A stretch of 62,032 nt of DNA from an uncultured Gemmatimonadota bacterium (GCA_903893785.1 CAITNQ010000411.1:1-62032), one strand, 5' to 3'; counted from the first letter of the stretch, positions 7,701-15,567 are shown. Notes: a model not told the origin generated them from the letters alone. Program-made: numbers and translations.

Positions 7701-9238
7701 AGGTGGAGGCGGCGGCTGAGCCCCGGGAACCCGCCTCGGCGGTCGAGCAGCTGGCCTGGTGGCTGTCGTTCTATGGTCCTGTAAGTCCGGCCTGGATCGC
7801 CGCCCGCTTGGGCCTGACCGCGGCCCGCGTCGAGGCCCTGTTGGGGCCCTTGGTGGAGCAGGCCCGGCTGGTGGCCGGCCCGTTGGTCGCCGATGTCGAC
7901 GAGGCCACGGTGTGCGATCGCCGCAATCTGGAGACGCTGATCCGCATGGCCCGGGCGCAGGCGGTCGTCACCGGGCCAGCCGCGCCAACCACGTGCCTGG
8001 CGTGGCTGGTGGCCAGCCAGCAGGGCCTGACAGAGCGAACCCACGGCCCGGCCGCGGTGGCCACTGCGCTGACGACCCTCGCCTATCTGCCGGTCCCGGC
8101 CGCTGCCTGGGAAGAGGAGATCTTGCCGGCACGAGTGGCCGGGTATCAACCGGGGTGGCTCGACCCGCTGCTGGCCGACAGCGGCTTGACTTGGCAGGGC
8201 TGCCCCCCGCAGCGCGTGGCCTTCACCCCGGCCGGCGATCCCCTGGGCGCCGGCCAGGGGCCAAACGAACCGGCGGCGTCGGAGTGGGTTCCGGCCACGG
8301 GGGGGCGTTACCCGTTCCGTGAACTGCAGGCAAGGGCGGGCGTCGAAGCCCCCGAGCTGCTGCGAGCGCTGTGGGCGGAGGTTTGGCAGGAGCGGGTCGC
8401 CAACGACAGCTTCGCGGCCCTGCGGGCAGCGCTGGCCTGTCGGTTCCAGTTCCCTGAGCTAGCGCCGCTGATACGGACCCACCGCCGTGCCTGGCACTAC
8501 CAGACGCCGACCTGCTTCCAGGGCAACTGGTACGCCCGCGGCCCGGCCGCCGAAGCCGGTGACGCGGTCGATCGCCTGGAAACCGAACGCGAGCGCGTCC
8601 GCCTGGTGCTGGGGCGCTATGGCCTGCTCTGTCGAGCTCTCCTGGAAGGCGAACAGCCGGCCCTGCGCTGGTCGACCCTGTTCCGTCCCATACGCCTGAT
8701 GGAGCTTTCGGGCGAGTTGGTCGCCGGCACTTTCGTCGCCGACCTCGAGGGGCTGCAGTTCACCAGTCCTGCCCTGGCGCGGCGCTTCGCCGCCGCCGCG
8801 CCCCGAACGGTCTTCTGGCTCAACGCTGCCGATCCAGCCTCCCTCTGCGGGCTCGACCTGCCGCTGCCGGAACGCTTGCCGCCCCGCCGGGTCACCACGC
8901 ACCTGGTCTACCGCGGTACTGACCTGGCGCTCATTTCGTGGCGGCAAGGTCGGGCCCTGGAGTTCCGGCTGCCGCCCGACCACCCGGATCTGCCCGCCTG
9001 CTGCGGCCTCCTCACCCATCTCCTGGCCCGCCCGGTGCGGCCCCTGCGGCGCCTCTGCATCGCCACCATCAACGACCAGCCCGCGGCCGCGAGCCCGTAC
9101 CTCGTGCCGCTGCGGCAGCTTTTCGACGCCTGGGTCGAGGTGAACGAAGTGGTGCTCCACCGCCGCCGCCCCGACTCGCCGGCCCCGGCCACCGAGGGAA
9201 CAGCGGCAGCGCCAGCCCCGGACCGGCCACCTCCCTGA
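4793..9238 (+). CDS. lhr: Lhr-family ATP-dependent helicase
   Basis: 1481 residues, the usual size of large helicase-related proteins, which unwind DNA and RNA:DNA duplexes and are tied to DNA repair. The N-terminal SF2 core has Q-motif region VPTDIQVAAW, Walker A APTGSGKT (about residues 53-60), SPLRALNHD, TTPESLNLLL, Walker B ILDEIHAV, motif III LALSATV, then RecA2 motifs VFVNSRR, VATSSLELGIDIGALD and QRIGRAGHQ. The remaining roughly 900 residues are the Lhr winged-helix and C-terminal domains. GTG is the start, with no clear ribosome site; the first residues are proline-rich and expendable. It follows the tRNA terminator and looks monocistronic. Lhr is patchily distributed, so an accessory repair role is likely. 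Confidence 0.93.
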   Translation: MGPSDAPPPNPGPPVFHPIIQAWFERRYRVPTDIQVAAWRHIAAGEHLLITAPTGSGKTMAAFLWALHQLATGAWPVDRTSVLYISPLRALNHDIERNLLGPLGELRTAFADAGSAWPEIRVATRSGDTEPAARQRLLRRPPSILITTPESLNLLLASPRGRDALRHLSTVILDEIHAVAGTRRGVHLMTAVERLALAQGEFQRLALSATVKPAAEVAAFVGGRQWLPAGTYVARSVRVLTSSQPRPLQLRVALPEAPPGALTLADRLTPALRRIVELNRSTLVFVNSRRLSESLTAALNAGADEPCAYAHHGSLSREVRLAVESRLKAGRLRSIVATSSLELGIDIGALDEAVLVQAPPSVAATVQRIGRAGHQVGQTSRGTLLAVHPHDLLELAALVRALRAGELEPTRPLAGPLDVLAQVIVGSVATQDQRPEEVYDQVRCAWAYRELSRSHFDLVVQMLCGRYAGTRRRELQPRLSLDPLTGCLRANSGGLQALRRAGGTIPDRGYYPMRHLESRARLGELDEEFVWENGPGSRFVLGNRAWRVEQVTPNEVLVLPTGGAAGIPFWRAEEPSRSFHLAARIGLLLAACDERLDDPSLGEWLQTEGALEPDAARELVAYLGRQRAATNRPLPHRHHVLVEYIEGGPLEAVGHQIYVHAGWGRAVTRPWALALTAAWTDRFGGAPEIYANNDGLCLVLPAEITPEDLASLVTADNIDELLRRTLETSPFFGARFREAAGRALLLARGPVGRRTPLWLSRLGAQEVLDATAGLPDFPILLEAWRSCCQDDFDLPALGQVLTELATGRTALSAVRGAIASPFARRDSWRQVNDYMYAEEPSSRRPSQLRSDLVKSVVMQPDLRPQVAPETVAALQAKLLRAAPGYGPQSARELVDWVSERLLIPWDEWQAGWRRLPFDPDLEAEVSPRLYRLEPVLASLPLVCARHQWPALSAGLLAGHTVTAFEWNGDEVEAAAEPREPASAVEQLAWWLSFYGPVSPAWIAARLGLTAARVEALLGPLVEQARLVAGPLVADVDEATVCDRRNLETLIRMARAQAVVTGPAAPTTCLAWLVASQQGLTERTHGPAAVATALTTLAYLPVPAAAWEEEILPARVAGYQPGWLDPLLADSGLTWQGCPPQRVAFTPAGDPLGAGQGPNEPAASEWVPATGGRYPFRELQARAGVEAPELLRALWAEVWQERVANDSFAALRAALACRFQFPELAPLIRTHRRAWHYQTPTCFQGNWYARGPAAEAGDAVDRLETERERVRLVLGRYGLLCRALLEGEQPALRWSTLFRPIRLMELSGELVAGTFVADLEGLQFTSPALARRFAAAAPRTVFWLNAADPASLCGLDLPLPERLPPRRVTTHLVYRGTDLALISWRQGRALEFRLPPDHPDLPACCGLLTHLLARPVRPLRRLCIATINDQPAAASPYLVPLRQLFDAWVEVNEVVLHRRRPDSPAPATEGTAAAPAPDRPPP

Positions 9239-9333
9239 ACCTCGCCCGTCCCCCGCGCGCCGGAGGTACCGGACGCGGCTGTACCTGCCGGCCTGTCCGG
9301 CGCCCTCCGAACGGACCCGCAAAGGAGCTACCG

Positions 9334-9711
9334 ATGAGCAGTTTCCTTCACACCCGCATCCGGGTCAGCGACCTGGAACGTTCCGTCGCCTGGTACACGC
9401 AGCACCTGGGATTTCAGGTACTGCACCGCAGCGATCGCTCGCCGGCTGGCAACCACATTGCCCTGCTCGGATTCCCTGGCGACGCCCACACGCTGGAGTT
9501 GACCTGGTCAGCAGACTACCAGTTGCGGGTGCCGAGCGACCTGATGCACCTGGCCGTGGGGGTCAGCGATTTGACCGCGTTCTGCGCCGGGCTCGAGCAG
9601 GCGGGCATCGCCATCTGGCCCGACGGCTGGCGGGAGAAGTTCGCGGCCGGCCACAAAATGGCGTTCATCGACGACCCCGATGGGTACGAGGTCGAGTTGC
9701 TTGAGCGCTAG
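9334..9711 (+). CDS. gloA: Glyoxalase I / lactoylglutathione lyase family protein
   Basis: 125 residues of the VOC fold. It probably converts the hemithioacetal of methylglyoxal and a thiol into a lactoyl-thioester. Two beta-alpha-beta-beta-beta modules are visible: HTRIRVSDLERSVAWYTQHL opens the first and LMHLAVGVSDL the second. Candidate metal ligands are His near residue 5, Glu in LELTW, His in LMHLAV and Glu in YEVELLE, the H-E-H-E set of GloA. The ATG at 9334 has AAAGGAG 7-8 nt upstream. An upstream in-frame extension would run through the lhr 3' end and is rejected. The next gene, a MerR-like protein, has its own leader. Confidence 0.88.
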   Translation: MSSFLHTRIRVSDLERSVAWYTQHLGFQVLHRSDRSPAGNHIALLGFPGDAHTLELTWSADYQLRVPSDLMHLAVGVSDLTAFCAGLEQAGIAIWPDGWREKFAAGHKMAFIDDPDGYEVELLER

Positions 9712-9763
9712 AGCCCGGGTCACGGCCGCGATCACCGCCTCAAGCTCGCCGTTCGCCTTCCGA

Positions 9764-9816
9764 TATACATAGTAACACTTGACACCATGTGATATCACCA
9801 ACTCAAGACAAGGAGG
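9764..9816 (+). promoter_or_regulatory. AT-rich leader with palindrome before the MerR-like gene
   Basis: A locally AT-rich stretch in GC-rich surroundings. It holds a consensus -35-like TTGACA (9779-9784), a perfect 10-bp palindrome GTGATATCAC (9789-9798) and a strong ribosome site AAGGAGG (9810-9816). No good -10 follows at 16-18 nt. A palindrome just behind a -35 is where a MerR-like activator or autorepressor would bind, so autoregulation is possible. The exact promoter is unresolved. Confidence 0.4.
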
Positions 9817-9824
9817 TCTTGGAT

Positions 9825-10079
9825 ATGGCATCGCGGAGAGCGAAACTGATCGGTATTGAGGAGGCGGCGCAGCTGTTCGGCAAGTCAATTCATCAGATGC
9901 GCCAGTACAAGTCCAAGGGGCTGCTCAAGGTAGCCGACTGCGTCGGCAACAAGGACCTGTTCAACATGGCCGAGGTGATCCTGCTCAAGCACCTCATCCA
10001 TGACCTGCGGGTCAGCGAGGGCCTCTCGCTCGACCAGATCTCGCGGCGCCTGGACCAGATGATGGGTCGAGCCGCCTGA
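9825..10079 (+). CDS. MerR-like helix-turn-helix DNA-binding protein (84 aa)
   Basis: 84 residues. IGIEEAAQLFGKSIHQMRQY is the MerR-type helix-turn-helix, KSKGLLKVADCVGNKDLF the wing, and VILLKHLIHDLRVSEGLSLD the second helical pair, ending QISRRLDQMM. The effector-binding domain of full MerR regulators is absent, so this is a stand-alone winged helix like small regulators or excisionase-type proteins. One cysteine lies in the wing. The ATG at 9825 has AAGGAGG 8 nt upstream. No integrase or phage gene is nearby, so I favour a small chromosomal regulator. The target is unknown; the palindrome in its own leader is a candidate. Confidence 0.75.
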   Translation: MASRRAKLIGIEEAAQLFGKSIHQMRQYKSKGLLKVADCVGNKDLFNMAEVILLKHLIHDLRVSEGLSLDQISRRLDQMMGRAA

Positions 10080-10096
10080 AATCTGACCACCCGGTC

Positions 10097-10127
10097 GGCC
10101 GGCAGGCGCACGCCCGCCTGCCCGGCC
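10097..10127. terminator. Hairpin between convergent genes
   Basis: Stem GGCAGGCG (10101-10108) with CGCCTGCC (10115-10122), a 6-nt loop, extended by four more pairs across one bulged C. It sits in the 64-bp gap between the plus-strand MerR-like gene and the minus-strand coiled-coil gene. No T tract on either strand, so it is at best a weak two-way terminator. Confidence 0.45.
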
Positions 10128-10143
10128 GTCGGGCGGTCGGCGG

Positions 10144-11199
10144 TCATTCACTGGCAGCCCGGTCGCACGCTTCGTTCACGACCCCCAGCACCTCGTCGCA
10201 CAGCCGCCGCACCCAGCCTGGCAGACCGGTGGCCCTGTCCGGGTGGAAGACCGCCGCGAACCGGCGCCGGATCCGACCCAACTGGTCCGCTGCCACGGGC
10301 TCGCGCAGCCCCAGGACCTGGGCCGGGGGCAGGCGCCGCAGGGCCGCCACCGTAACACGGAGTTCGGTCGGCCCGGGCGGCGTGGCCGCCTGCTGCGCGG
10401 TGGCCAGGCGGGCTGCCATGCGCTGCAGACGCTGCTCCAGACGAGTGTAGTCAGCCTGCAGTCGCGCCAAGTCGCGGTGCGATTGCGTCGACTGGCGCAG
10501 GCTCTCGATACGGGTGCGCCGCTCCTCGCGCCAGCGCTCCTCATTCTGCCGGGCCTCACGCAGTTCTTGGCGTGCCTGGCGCAGTTCCGGCTCCAGTCGC
10601 CGCAGCCGACGATGGGCCCGTTCGGCCCGGTCCTCGGCGAACTCCAGCTCGCGGCGAAGCTCCACGGCCTCGGCCTGGCGCTGCCGCAACTCGTCCTGCA
10701 GCCCCTCGGCTTCGCCGCGCGGCGGACTGCCGAGCGTGGCACTGAGCGGCTCGGGCAGCGGCTCGGCAGTGGACAGGGCGCCCAGGAAACGCTGCAGCAG
10801 GGCGTCGCAACCCGAATCCACCAGGGTCGCCGCTTCGTCCAAGCTGGCCGCCCGTGCCTCGACCCAGTCCCCGTGCTGGCTGTAGCGGGAGGTCAGGAGC
10901 TGGTACAGGCCGGCCCGCACGCCCAGAGGATAACGGTCTGAGAGGACCTGGCGGTAGAGCAGCAGGCGGTCCACCGGGCCGGTGACAATCGCCGCCAGCG
11001 GGCTGCTCAGGTGCAACTCCGGCCACAGGCCGGCCAGCCGCTCCAACACGGCGATTTCGAAAGCCGCCGCCCGCTCCTCCAGGCTGTAGGCAGCGCCGTC
11101 ATCGAGGAGGATGCGGCCGACCCACTGGTACAACTCGGCCAGCCCCTGCTGGCGACGTACCCGGCGGCCGTACTCCAGTTGTCGCCGCAGATGGCGCAC
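10144..11199 (-). CDS. Coiled-coil protein with C-terminal J-like domain
   Basis: At least 351 residues. The N-terminal half is helical and unrecognised. Residues about 165-275 form a long charged coiled coil (Glu/Arg/Gln/Leu heptads). The last 60 residues (QLGRIRRRFAAVFHPDRATG, then a helix to the end) carry an HPD tripeptide between two helices, as in DnaJ J-domains, suggesting recruitment of an Hsp70. The GTG at 11199 is the first conventional start, but the frame is open and protein-like for 18 codons further up, to an ATT at 11253 lying behind GGGGGGA, so the true N-terminus may be there. It lies downstream of the 608-residue gene with under 100 bp between, probably co-transcribed. Family unknown to me. 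Confidence 0.7.
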   Translation of the reverse strand: MRHLRRQLEYGRRVRRQQGLAELYQWVGRILLDDGAAYSLEERAAAFEIAVLERLAGLWPELHLSSPLAAIVTGPVDRLLLYRQVLSDRYPLGVRAGLYQLLTSRYSQHGDWVEARAASLDEAATLVDSGCDALLQRFLGALSTAEPLPEPLSATLGSPPRGEAEGLQDELRQRQAEAVELRRELEFAEDRAERAHRRLRRLEPELRQARQELREARQNEERWREERRTRIESLRQSTQSHRDLARLQADYTRLEQRLQRMAARLATAQQAATPPGPTELRVTVAALRRLPPAQVLGLREPVAADQLGRIRRRFAAVFHPDRATGLPGWVRRLCDEVLGVVNEACDRAASE

Positions 11200-11280
11200 G
11201 CTCTGGTTCTCGACCAGGCGACGGAAGGCGGGCAGATCGTCGGGATGCAGAATCGTGGTTCCCCCCTGCGGACCGGCGGG

Positions 11281-13107
11281 TCACTCCAATCGCCAACGGT
11301 CCTGGCCGTCGCTGATAACATAGCGCTTCCGGCCGCGGTTGACATACGGAACGACGCCTCCGGTGGCGGCATCGCGGCGAGCCAGCACAAAGCGGAGAGG
11401 ATCATCCGGGTCAGGCATGACCAGGGCTTCGCGGTAGTGCGGTTGTGCGGCGGTGCCCGCCGCTACCTGAGTCAGCACGACGCCGGCGTTGCGCTCGGTT
11501 TCGCTCAACACCAGGTCGGCCAACGGGCGCGCGTCGCCGGCCACCGGCGCGTCAGCCGGTCGCCGCCCGGCTACCGCCGCAGGACGGGCCATAGCGCCGC
11601 GCCCCCGGCCAGCGACCTCGGTCTCAACCGCGGCAATCCACCCCGCACGGCGAGCCCGGACCGCCGCCAACTCGTCTTCGGTGACGTCTCTGAAAAGCAC
11701 GGGCAGGCCGCGGGACAACAGCTGTTCGGCCTGCCGTCGCGCCTGCAGGGTCGGTACGCCCGTCCGGTACAGACCCCGGAGCGCGGCTTGGACGCAGGCC
11801 GCGCGCAACTCGAGCCTGAACGGCGTGGCTTGAGCAATGTGATCGAGCAGCGAGATGAGGCAGATGACGCTGCCCGTGGTCCGCCGGCGCGCCGCCGGTT
11901 CCGCGGCGTGCAGCAGGTCGGCGAACTGCGCTGCCGTCGCGCCACGCAGTACGGCCAGGAACCCCGATTCGACATCCATCTCGGCAGGCTTCTCCAACCC
12001 GGGACTGACCAGCCACAGGTACGGGGGTTGGCGCAGCTCGAGCATGCGTACCTCGGGGTCCCGCTGCTCCATCAGATCGAGGAGGCTCTGCCGCAGCGCG
12101 TCGTCGGCCTCCATCTCGGCCAGGGCGACGGCCAGCCGTGGCGGATCGGGGGTAGGCGCCAGCACCAGATCGCGGTGCCGGATCAGAAACGCCAACGCGG
12201 GGTCCGCGCCGGGTCCCACGGCTCGCAGCGCCGCGAAAACCTGTATGTAGCGGACGAGACCGTCGACGGCGTCGCGGACCTTGCGCTGGATAGCTTCCCG
12301 CAGCGCCGGACCCAGGCATGCCTGGCGCAGCTGCTCCGCCTCCCCGGCGTCGATCCGGCCGGCCCGCAGACGCCGGTCGATCTGGTTCAGCTGGCGCAGG
12401 CTGGCGGCCTCGTCGGGCGTCAGGGTTCCCTGCGCCACCAGGGCCGGCAGTCGGCGCGGCACGCGGCGCAACTCGGCGGCCCGCAGCTGCTGGCGGCGTC
12501 GCTCCTGGCCGGCCAGGCGCTGGCGGATCGCCGCACTGCCCAGTTCGGCTCGGGCTCGCTGCGCCAGGCTCTCGGTCAGCGAGGCGGCCGTTAGGGAAGC
12601 GCCTGCCGGCGCGGCGCCAGGCGGTTCGAGCGCCGCCGAGGCCAGGCGGTCGACCGAATGCTGCACGCAGGCCACGGCATCGACCTGCTCGGCGGCCACG
12701 TTCACCTCTTCGAGAAGCTCGCGGACGGCGTCCCGGCGGCAGAAACGGTCGATCGAGCGCGAACCGAGCAACTCGATGGTCGTGGCGTCCCAACCCAGAC
12801 CGGCCACGGCCCGGTTGAAAGCCCGGCGGACGCCATTGCGCACCCCCTGCCCCACATATGTGGCCGGATAGCGTGTGTTCACCGACTCAGCCATGGCGTG
12901 CAAGGCCTGACGCTCGTCGCTGCCGGGAGCGCGACCGCGCAGCCGACGGTACTCCCGGGCGAGCGCCCCAGAATACTGCTCAAGGGTAATCAGCGGTTCG
13001 CCCTGGTCCAGACGACGGCGGACGGCCGCCCACAGGGCAGCCACCAGAGGGGCGTCGAGCCCGCCGGTCAGCGGGGCCGCAGACGCCGATGGGGCCAGCG
13101 ATGGCAT
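11281..13107 (-). CDS. Uncharacterised 608-residue protein
   Basis: A long soluble-looking protein with no signal peptide or membrane span. It is rich in Ala, Arg, Leu and Glu and mostly helical. Visible segments: a helical N-terminus with YSGALAREYRRLRGR, a patch RRAFNRAVAGLGW, a Gln/Arg-rich coiled-coil stretch around residues 190-260, and a more globular C-terminal part ending YVNRGRKRYVISDGQDRWRL, which looks like beta-hairpins. No catalytic motif is recognised. It immediately precedes the J-domain coiled-coil gene and ends with a TGA just upstream of that gene's possible extended start. The pair may form one complex or a chaperone-client system, by position only. Confidence 0.65.
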   Translation of the reverse strand: MPSLAPSASAAPLTGGLDAPLVAALWAAVRRRLDQGEPLITLEQYSGALAREYRRLRGRAPGSDERQALHAMAESVNTRYPATYVGQGVRNGVRRAFNRAVAGLGWDATTIELLGSRSIDRFCRRDAVRELLEEVNVAAEQVDAVACVQHSVDRLASAALEPPGAAPAGASLTAASLTESLAQRARAELGSAAIRQRLAGQERRRQQLRAAELRRVPRRLPALVAQGTLTPDEAASLRQLNQIDRRLRAGRIDAGEAEQLRQACLGPALREAIQRKVRDAVDGLVRYIQVFAALRAVGPGADPALAFLIRHRDLVLAPTPDPPRLAVALAEMEADDALRQSLLDLMEQRDPEVRMLELRQPPYLWLVSPGLEKPAEMDVESGFLAVLRGATAAQFADLLHAAEPAARRRTTGSVICLISLLDHIAQATPFRLELRAACVQAALRGLYRTGVPTLQARRQAEQLLSRGLPVLFRDVTEDELAAVRARRAGWIAAVETEVAGRGRGAMARPAAVAGRRPADAPVAGDARPLADLVLSETERNAGVVLTQVAAGTAAQPHYREALVMPDPDDPLRFVLARRDAATGGVVPYVNRGRKRYVISDGQDRWRLE

Positions 13108-13137
13108 CGGCCTGAGGTCAACTGCAGGAGTCGGTGC

Positions 13138-13962
13138 TCACGCGACCACCTCGTCGCGCAGTACCTCGCCGCGGGTACTGACCACGATCACCCGCAGGGG
13201 GACGCGCCGGGCGGAAGCCCCGATCGCAGCTCGCGCCAGGCGCAGCAGGCCGCCACAACAGGGTACCTCCATGATCGCGACGGTGAGCGACCGAATGCCG
13301 GCGTCGTCGACCATGAGCCGCAGTTTCTCCCGGTATACCTCCTGGCCCTCGTCCAGTTTCGGGCAGGCGATGGCCAATGCTCTGCCAGACATCCAGCGGC
13401 TGTGGAAATCACCGGCGGCGTATGCCACGCAGTCGGCCGCCAGCAGCACGTCAGCATCGCGATAGGCCGGTGCGGTGGGCGACACGAGGTGCAGCTGCAC
13501 CGGCCAGTGGGTCAAGGCCGAACCGGCGGTGGCCGCAGGCGCTACCTCGATGGGCACCAACTGCCGCGCGCGCGCGCCGGGGCAACCGGTGGGTGGCGCC
13601 GCCTGGAATGCCGGCGGCACAGACACCCCGTGGGCCCCCAACCACTGCAGTGCCTGCGACAGGTAGTCGGTCTGGCCATGGCTGGCAAGATGCTCCAGAT
13701 GGGCCTGGACCGTGTTGGCGCCCTGGGCGGCGATGGTCGCAATAACCACCGTCTCGTCATAGGCAGCCGCTTCCCGGCGCTCCACGCGGATCGCCCCCTG
13801 CGGGCAGTGGCCCAGGCAGGCTCCCAAGCCATCGCAGGCCAGATCGCTGACCAGCCGCGCCTTGCCGTCGATCAGCTGCAGGGCGCCTTCCGGGCAATTC
13901 GGCAGGCACTCGCCGCACCCGTTGCAGCGGCTCTCGTCAATGGTGATAATCGGGCGTATCAT
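13138..13962 (-). CDS. 4Fe-4S ferredoxin-type protein
   Basis: 274 residues. The N-terminal dicluster-like module has a full CxxCxxCxxxCP motif (CNGCGECLPNCP, about residues 13-24) followed by CDGLGACLGHCP, which keeps only three cysteines in canonical places, so the second cluster may be altered or lost. The C-terminal 150 residues are an alpha/beta domain with CPKL and a vicinal cysteine pair (VPCCGG) that could complete a cluster or be redox active. Such proteins transfer electrons in anaerobic or microaerobic metabolism. No hydrogenase, Nuo or oxidoreductase subunit is adjacent, so the partner is unknown. ATG at 13962. Confidence 0.8.
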   Translation of the reverse strand: MIRPIITIDESRCNGCGECLPNCPEGALQLIDGKARLVSDLACDGLGACLGHCPQGAIRVERREAAAYDETVVIATIAAQGANTVQAHLEHLASHGQTDYLSQALQWLGAHGVSVPPAFQAAPPTGCPGARARQLVPIEVAPAATAGSALTHWPVQLHLVSPTAPAYRDADVLLAADCVAYAAGDFHSRWMSGRALAIACPKLDEGQEVYREKLRLMVDDAGIRSLTVAIMEVPCCGGLLRLARAAIGASARRVPLRVIVVSTRGEVLRDEVVA

Positions 13963-14057
13963 CAGGCTCCTTGTGGTCGGAGGCGCACCCTCGACAGGCC
14001 CCGGGCGACGCCCTCGAGCGCCCCGGGACGGACCGGCTGCGACAGGCGTTCGGCAAC

Positions 14058-14609
14058 TCAGCGCGGCGTCAGGGCCCGCCCGTTGCCGGTCCGATCCCAG
14101 ACGCCGACATAGCCCTGGCCGTAGTCGTCGGCGTAGGCCTGTACCACGTCGTCGCCGCGCTCATTCCAGATGTTGAGCCAGCCGCCATTGGCGCTGGCCG
14201 CCAGACGCACCTGCTCCTGGCCCCCAGGGCCGAAAACGCCCAGACGGCCGCCGCCATCCCGATCGGCGCCCAGCACCAACAGGTCTTTGGCCTGGCGCGA
14301 ATACAGGCGCAGCTGGCCGTTGCCGGCGGTGTCGATACGCGCCACCACCAGCTCCTTGCCAGCGCGCGTGTAGACCTGCAGCATGCCGTTGCCCAGGTCA
14401 TCGGTGCCCAGTGCAGCGGCGATCTCGCCTGCCGCATTGCGGGCGAAGATCCCCTTGGCGATGACCATGTCGGCTTCGATGACTTTGTCGTCCGAAGCGG
14501 TAGCCCCAATCAGAATGATCGCGCACATCCCGAGCACCAGCGCTGCCAGGGCCAGCCGGTAGCGATCGATCCGGCGCTCGAGCTGCTCGACCCGCTCCTC
14601 AATGGTCAC
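14058..14609 (-). CDS. Membrane-anchored coiled-coil protein with beta repeats
   Basis: 183 residues from a GTG at 14609, chosen because GAGGAGG lies 5 nt upstream; an upstream ATG would add a low-complexity, non-helical extension. A short coiled coil (IEERVEQLERRIDRY) leads into one hydrophobic span (LALAALVLGMCAIILIG). The rest is four or five imperfect repeats of 22-24 residues with the pattern Gly-hydrophobic-x-hydrophobic-Tyr/Trp, then Gly-Lys/Asp, then a small hydrophobic strand and D-x-x-G-x-G. That suggests a beta-solenoid or sheet stack outside the inner membrane. No enzyme motif. Function unknown. Confidence 0.65.
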   Translation of the reverse strand: MTIEERVEQLERRIDRYRLALAALVLGMCAIILIGATASDDKVIEADMVIAKGIFARNAAGEIAAALGTDDLGNGMLQVYTRAGKELVVARIDTAGNGQLRLYSRQAKDLLVLGADRDGGGRLGVFGPGGQEQVRLAASANGGWLNIWNERGDDVVQAYADDYGQGYVGVWDRTGNGRALTPR

Positions 14610-14742
14610 TTCGCCCTCCTCGGGGTGTGGAGTCTGCGCCCGATGCCACCCGGGCGTCCGCTGGCCCGCCACGGTCCGGGCGCGGCCACGACGAACGGTA
14701 ACCCGTCGGCAACGCCGCCGCCAGGAGAGTCGGGCCGATCCC

Positions 14743-15567
14743 CTACATCACCAGCGACAGGCCACCGTCCACGTTGAAACGGGTGGCCGTGATCTGGGTC
14801 GCGTCGTCGGAAGCCAGCAGCAAGCACACATGCGCCGTGTCCTCAGGCGTCTGGAGCCGGCCGGACGGCACCGCCGTCCGCCCTTGCTCCTCAAGCCACG
14901 CCAGCGACTCACCCCGTTCCTGCCGGTGCGCCACCTCGCCTTCGCTAGCGACCCACCCGGGGTTGATGTAGTTGACGCGGATCCGCTGCCTGGCAAAGGT
15001 GCGGGCCAGGTTACGGGTCATGGTCCACAGGCCGCCTTTGGCGGCCGCGTACCCCAAGACATCAGCGCCGCCAGTGTAACCGTGTACAGAACCGATGAAG
15101 ATGATGCTGCCGCCGCCTCGCCGCAGCATGGCCGGCACCACGTTCCTGACGCACAGGTAGTGGCCTTTGAGGTTGACGTCGATCGTCAGGTCCCACACCT
15201 CCTCTGACAGATCGGCCAGTTCCCGGCGCGGGTACACGCCCGCGTTCGAAACCAGAACGTCGATACCCCCCCAAGCGGCGCAAGCCCGTGCTACCATGGC
15301 CTCGACCTGCGCCGCCACCGTGACGTCTGTCGGCACCGCCAGGGCCGCGCCGCCGGCAGCGGCAATGGCCGCGGCCGTGGCGGTCAACGGGCCCGGTCGA
15401 CGCCCGGCCAGCACCACCCGGGCCCCGTGACGGGCAAGCATCTCGGACACGCCGCGGCCAATGCCCGTGCCGCCGCCGGTGACCACCGCAACCTTGCCGG
15501 CCAGGCGTCCCTGCGCGCCTGCGGTGGCGGCTTCGGCGGACCATCCCACCGCTCGATCAGCGTCCAT
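14743..15567 (-). CDS. Short-chain dehydrogenase/reductase (SDR)
   Basis: 274 residues, classical SDR fold, NAD(P)-dependent oxidation or reduction of an alcohol or sugar. Cofactor motif TGGGTGIG (about residues 31-38), structural NAG (LVSNAGV), catalytic Ser in FIGSVHG, active-site YAAAK, and the C-terminal VDGG seen in many SDRs. An Arg in the first strand-helix turn (AGRRPG) hints at NADP(H). Its ATG at 15567 lies inside the last codons of the AGE-family gene (11-bp overlap), so translation is probably coupled and the two may act on the same sugar: isomerisation by one, redox by the other. The substrate cannot be read from sequence. Confidence 0.9.
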   Translation of the reverse strand: MDADRAVGWSAEAATAGAQGRLAGKVAVVTGGGTGIGRGVSEMLARHGARVVLAGRRPGPLTATAAAIAAAGGAALAVPTDVTVAAQVEAMVARACAAWGGIDVLVSNAGVYPRRELADLSEEVWDLTIDVNLKGHYLCVRNVVPAMLRRGGGSIIFIGSVHGYTGGADVLGYAAAKGGLWTMTRNLARTFARQRIRVNYINPGWVASEGEVAHRQERGESLAWLEEQGRTAVPSGRLQTPEDTAHVCLLLASDDATQITATRFNVDGGLSLVM

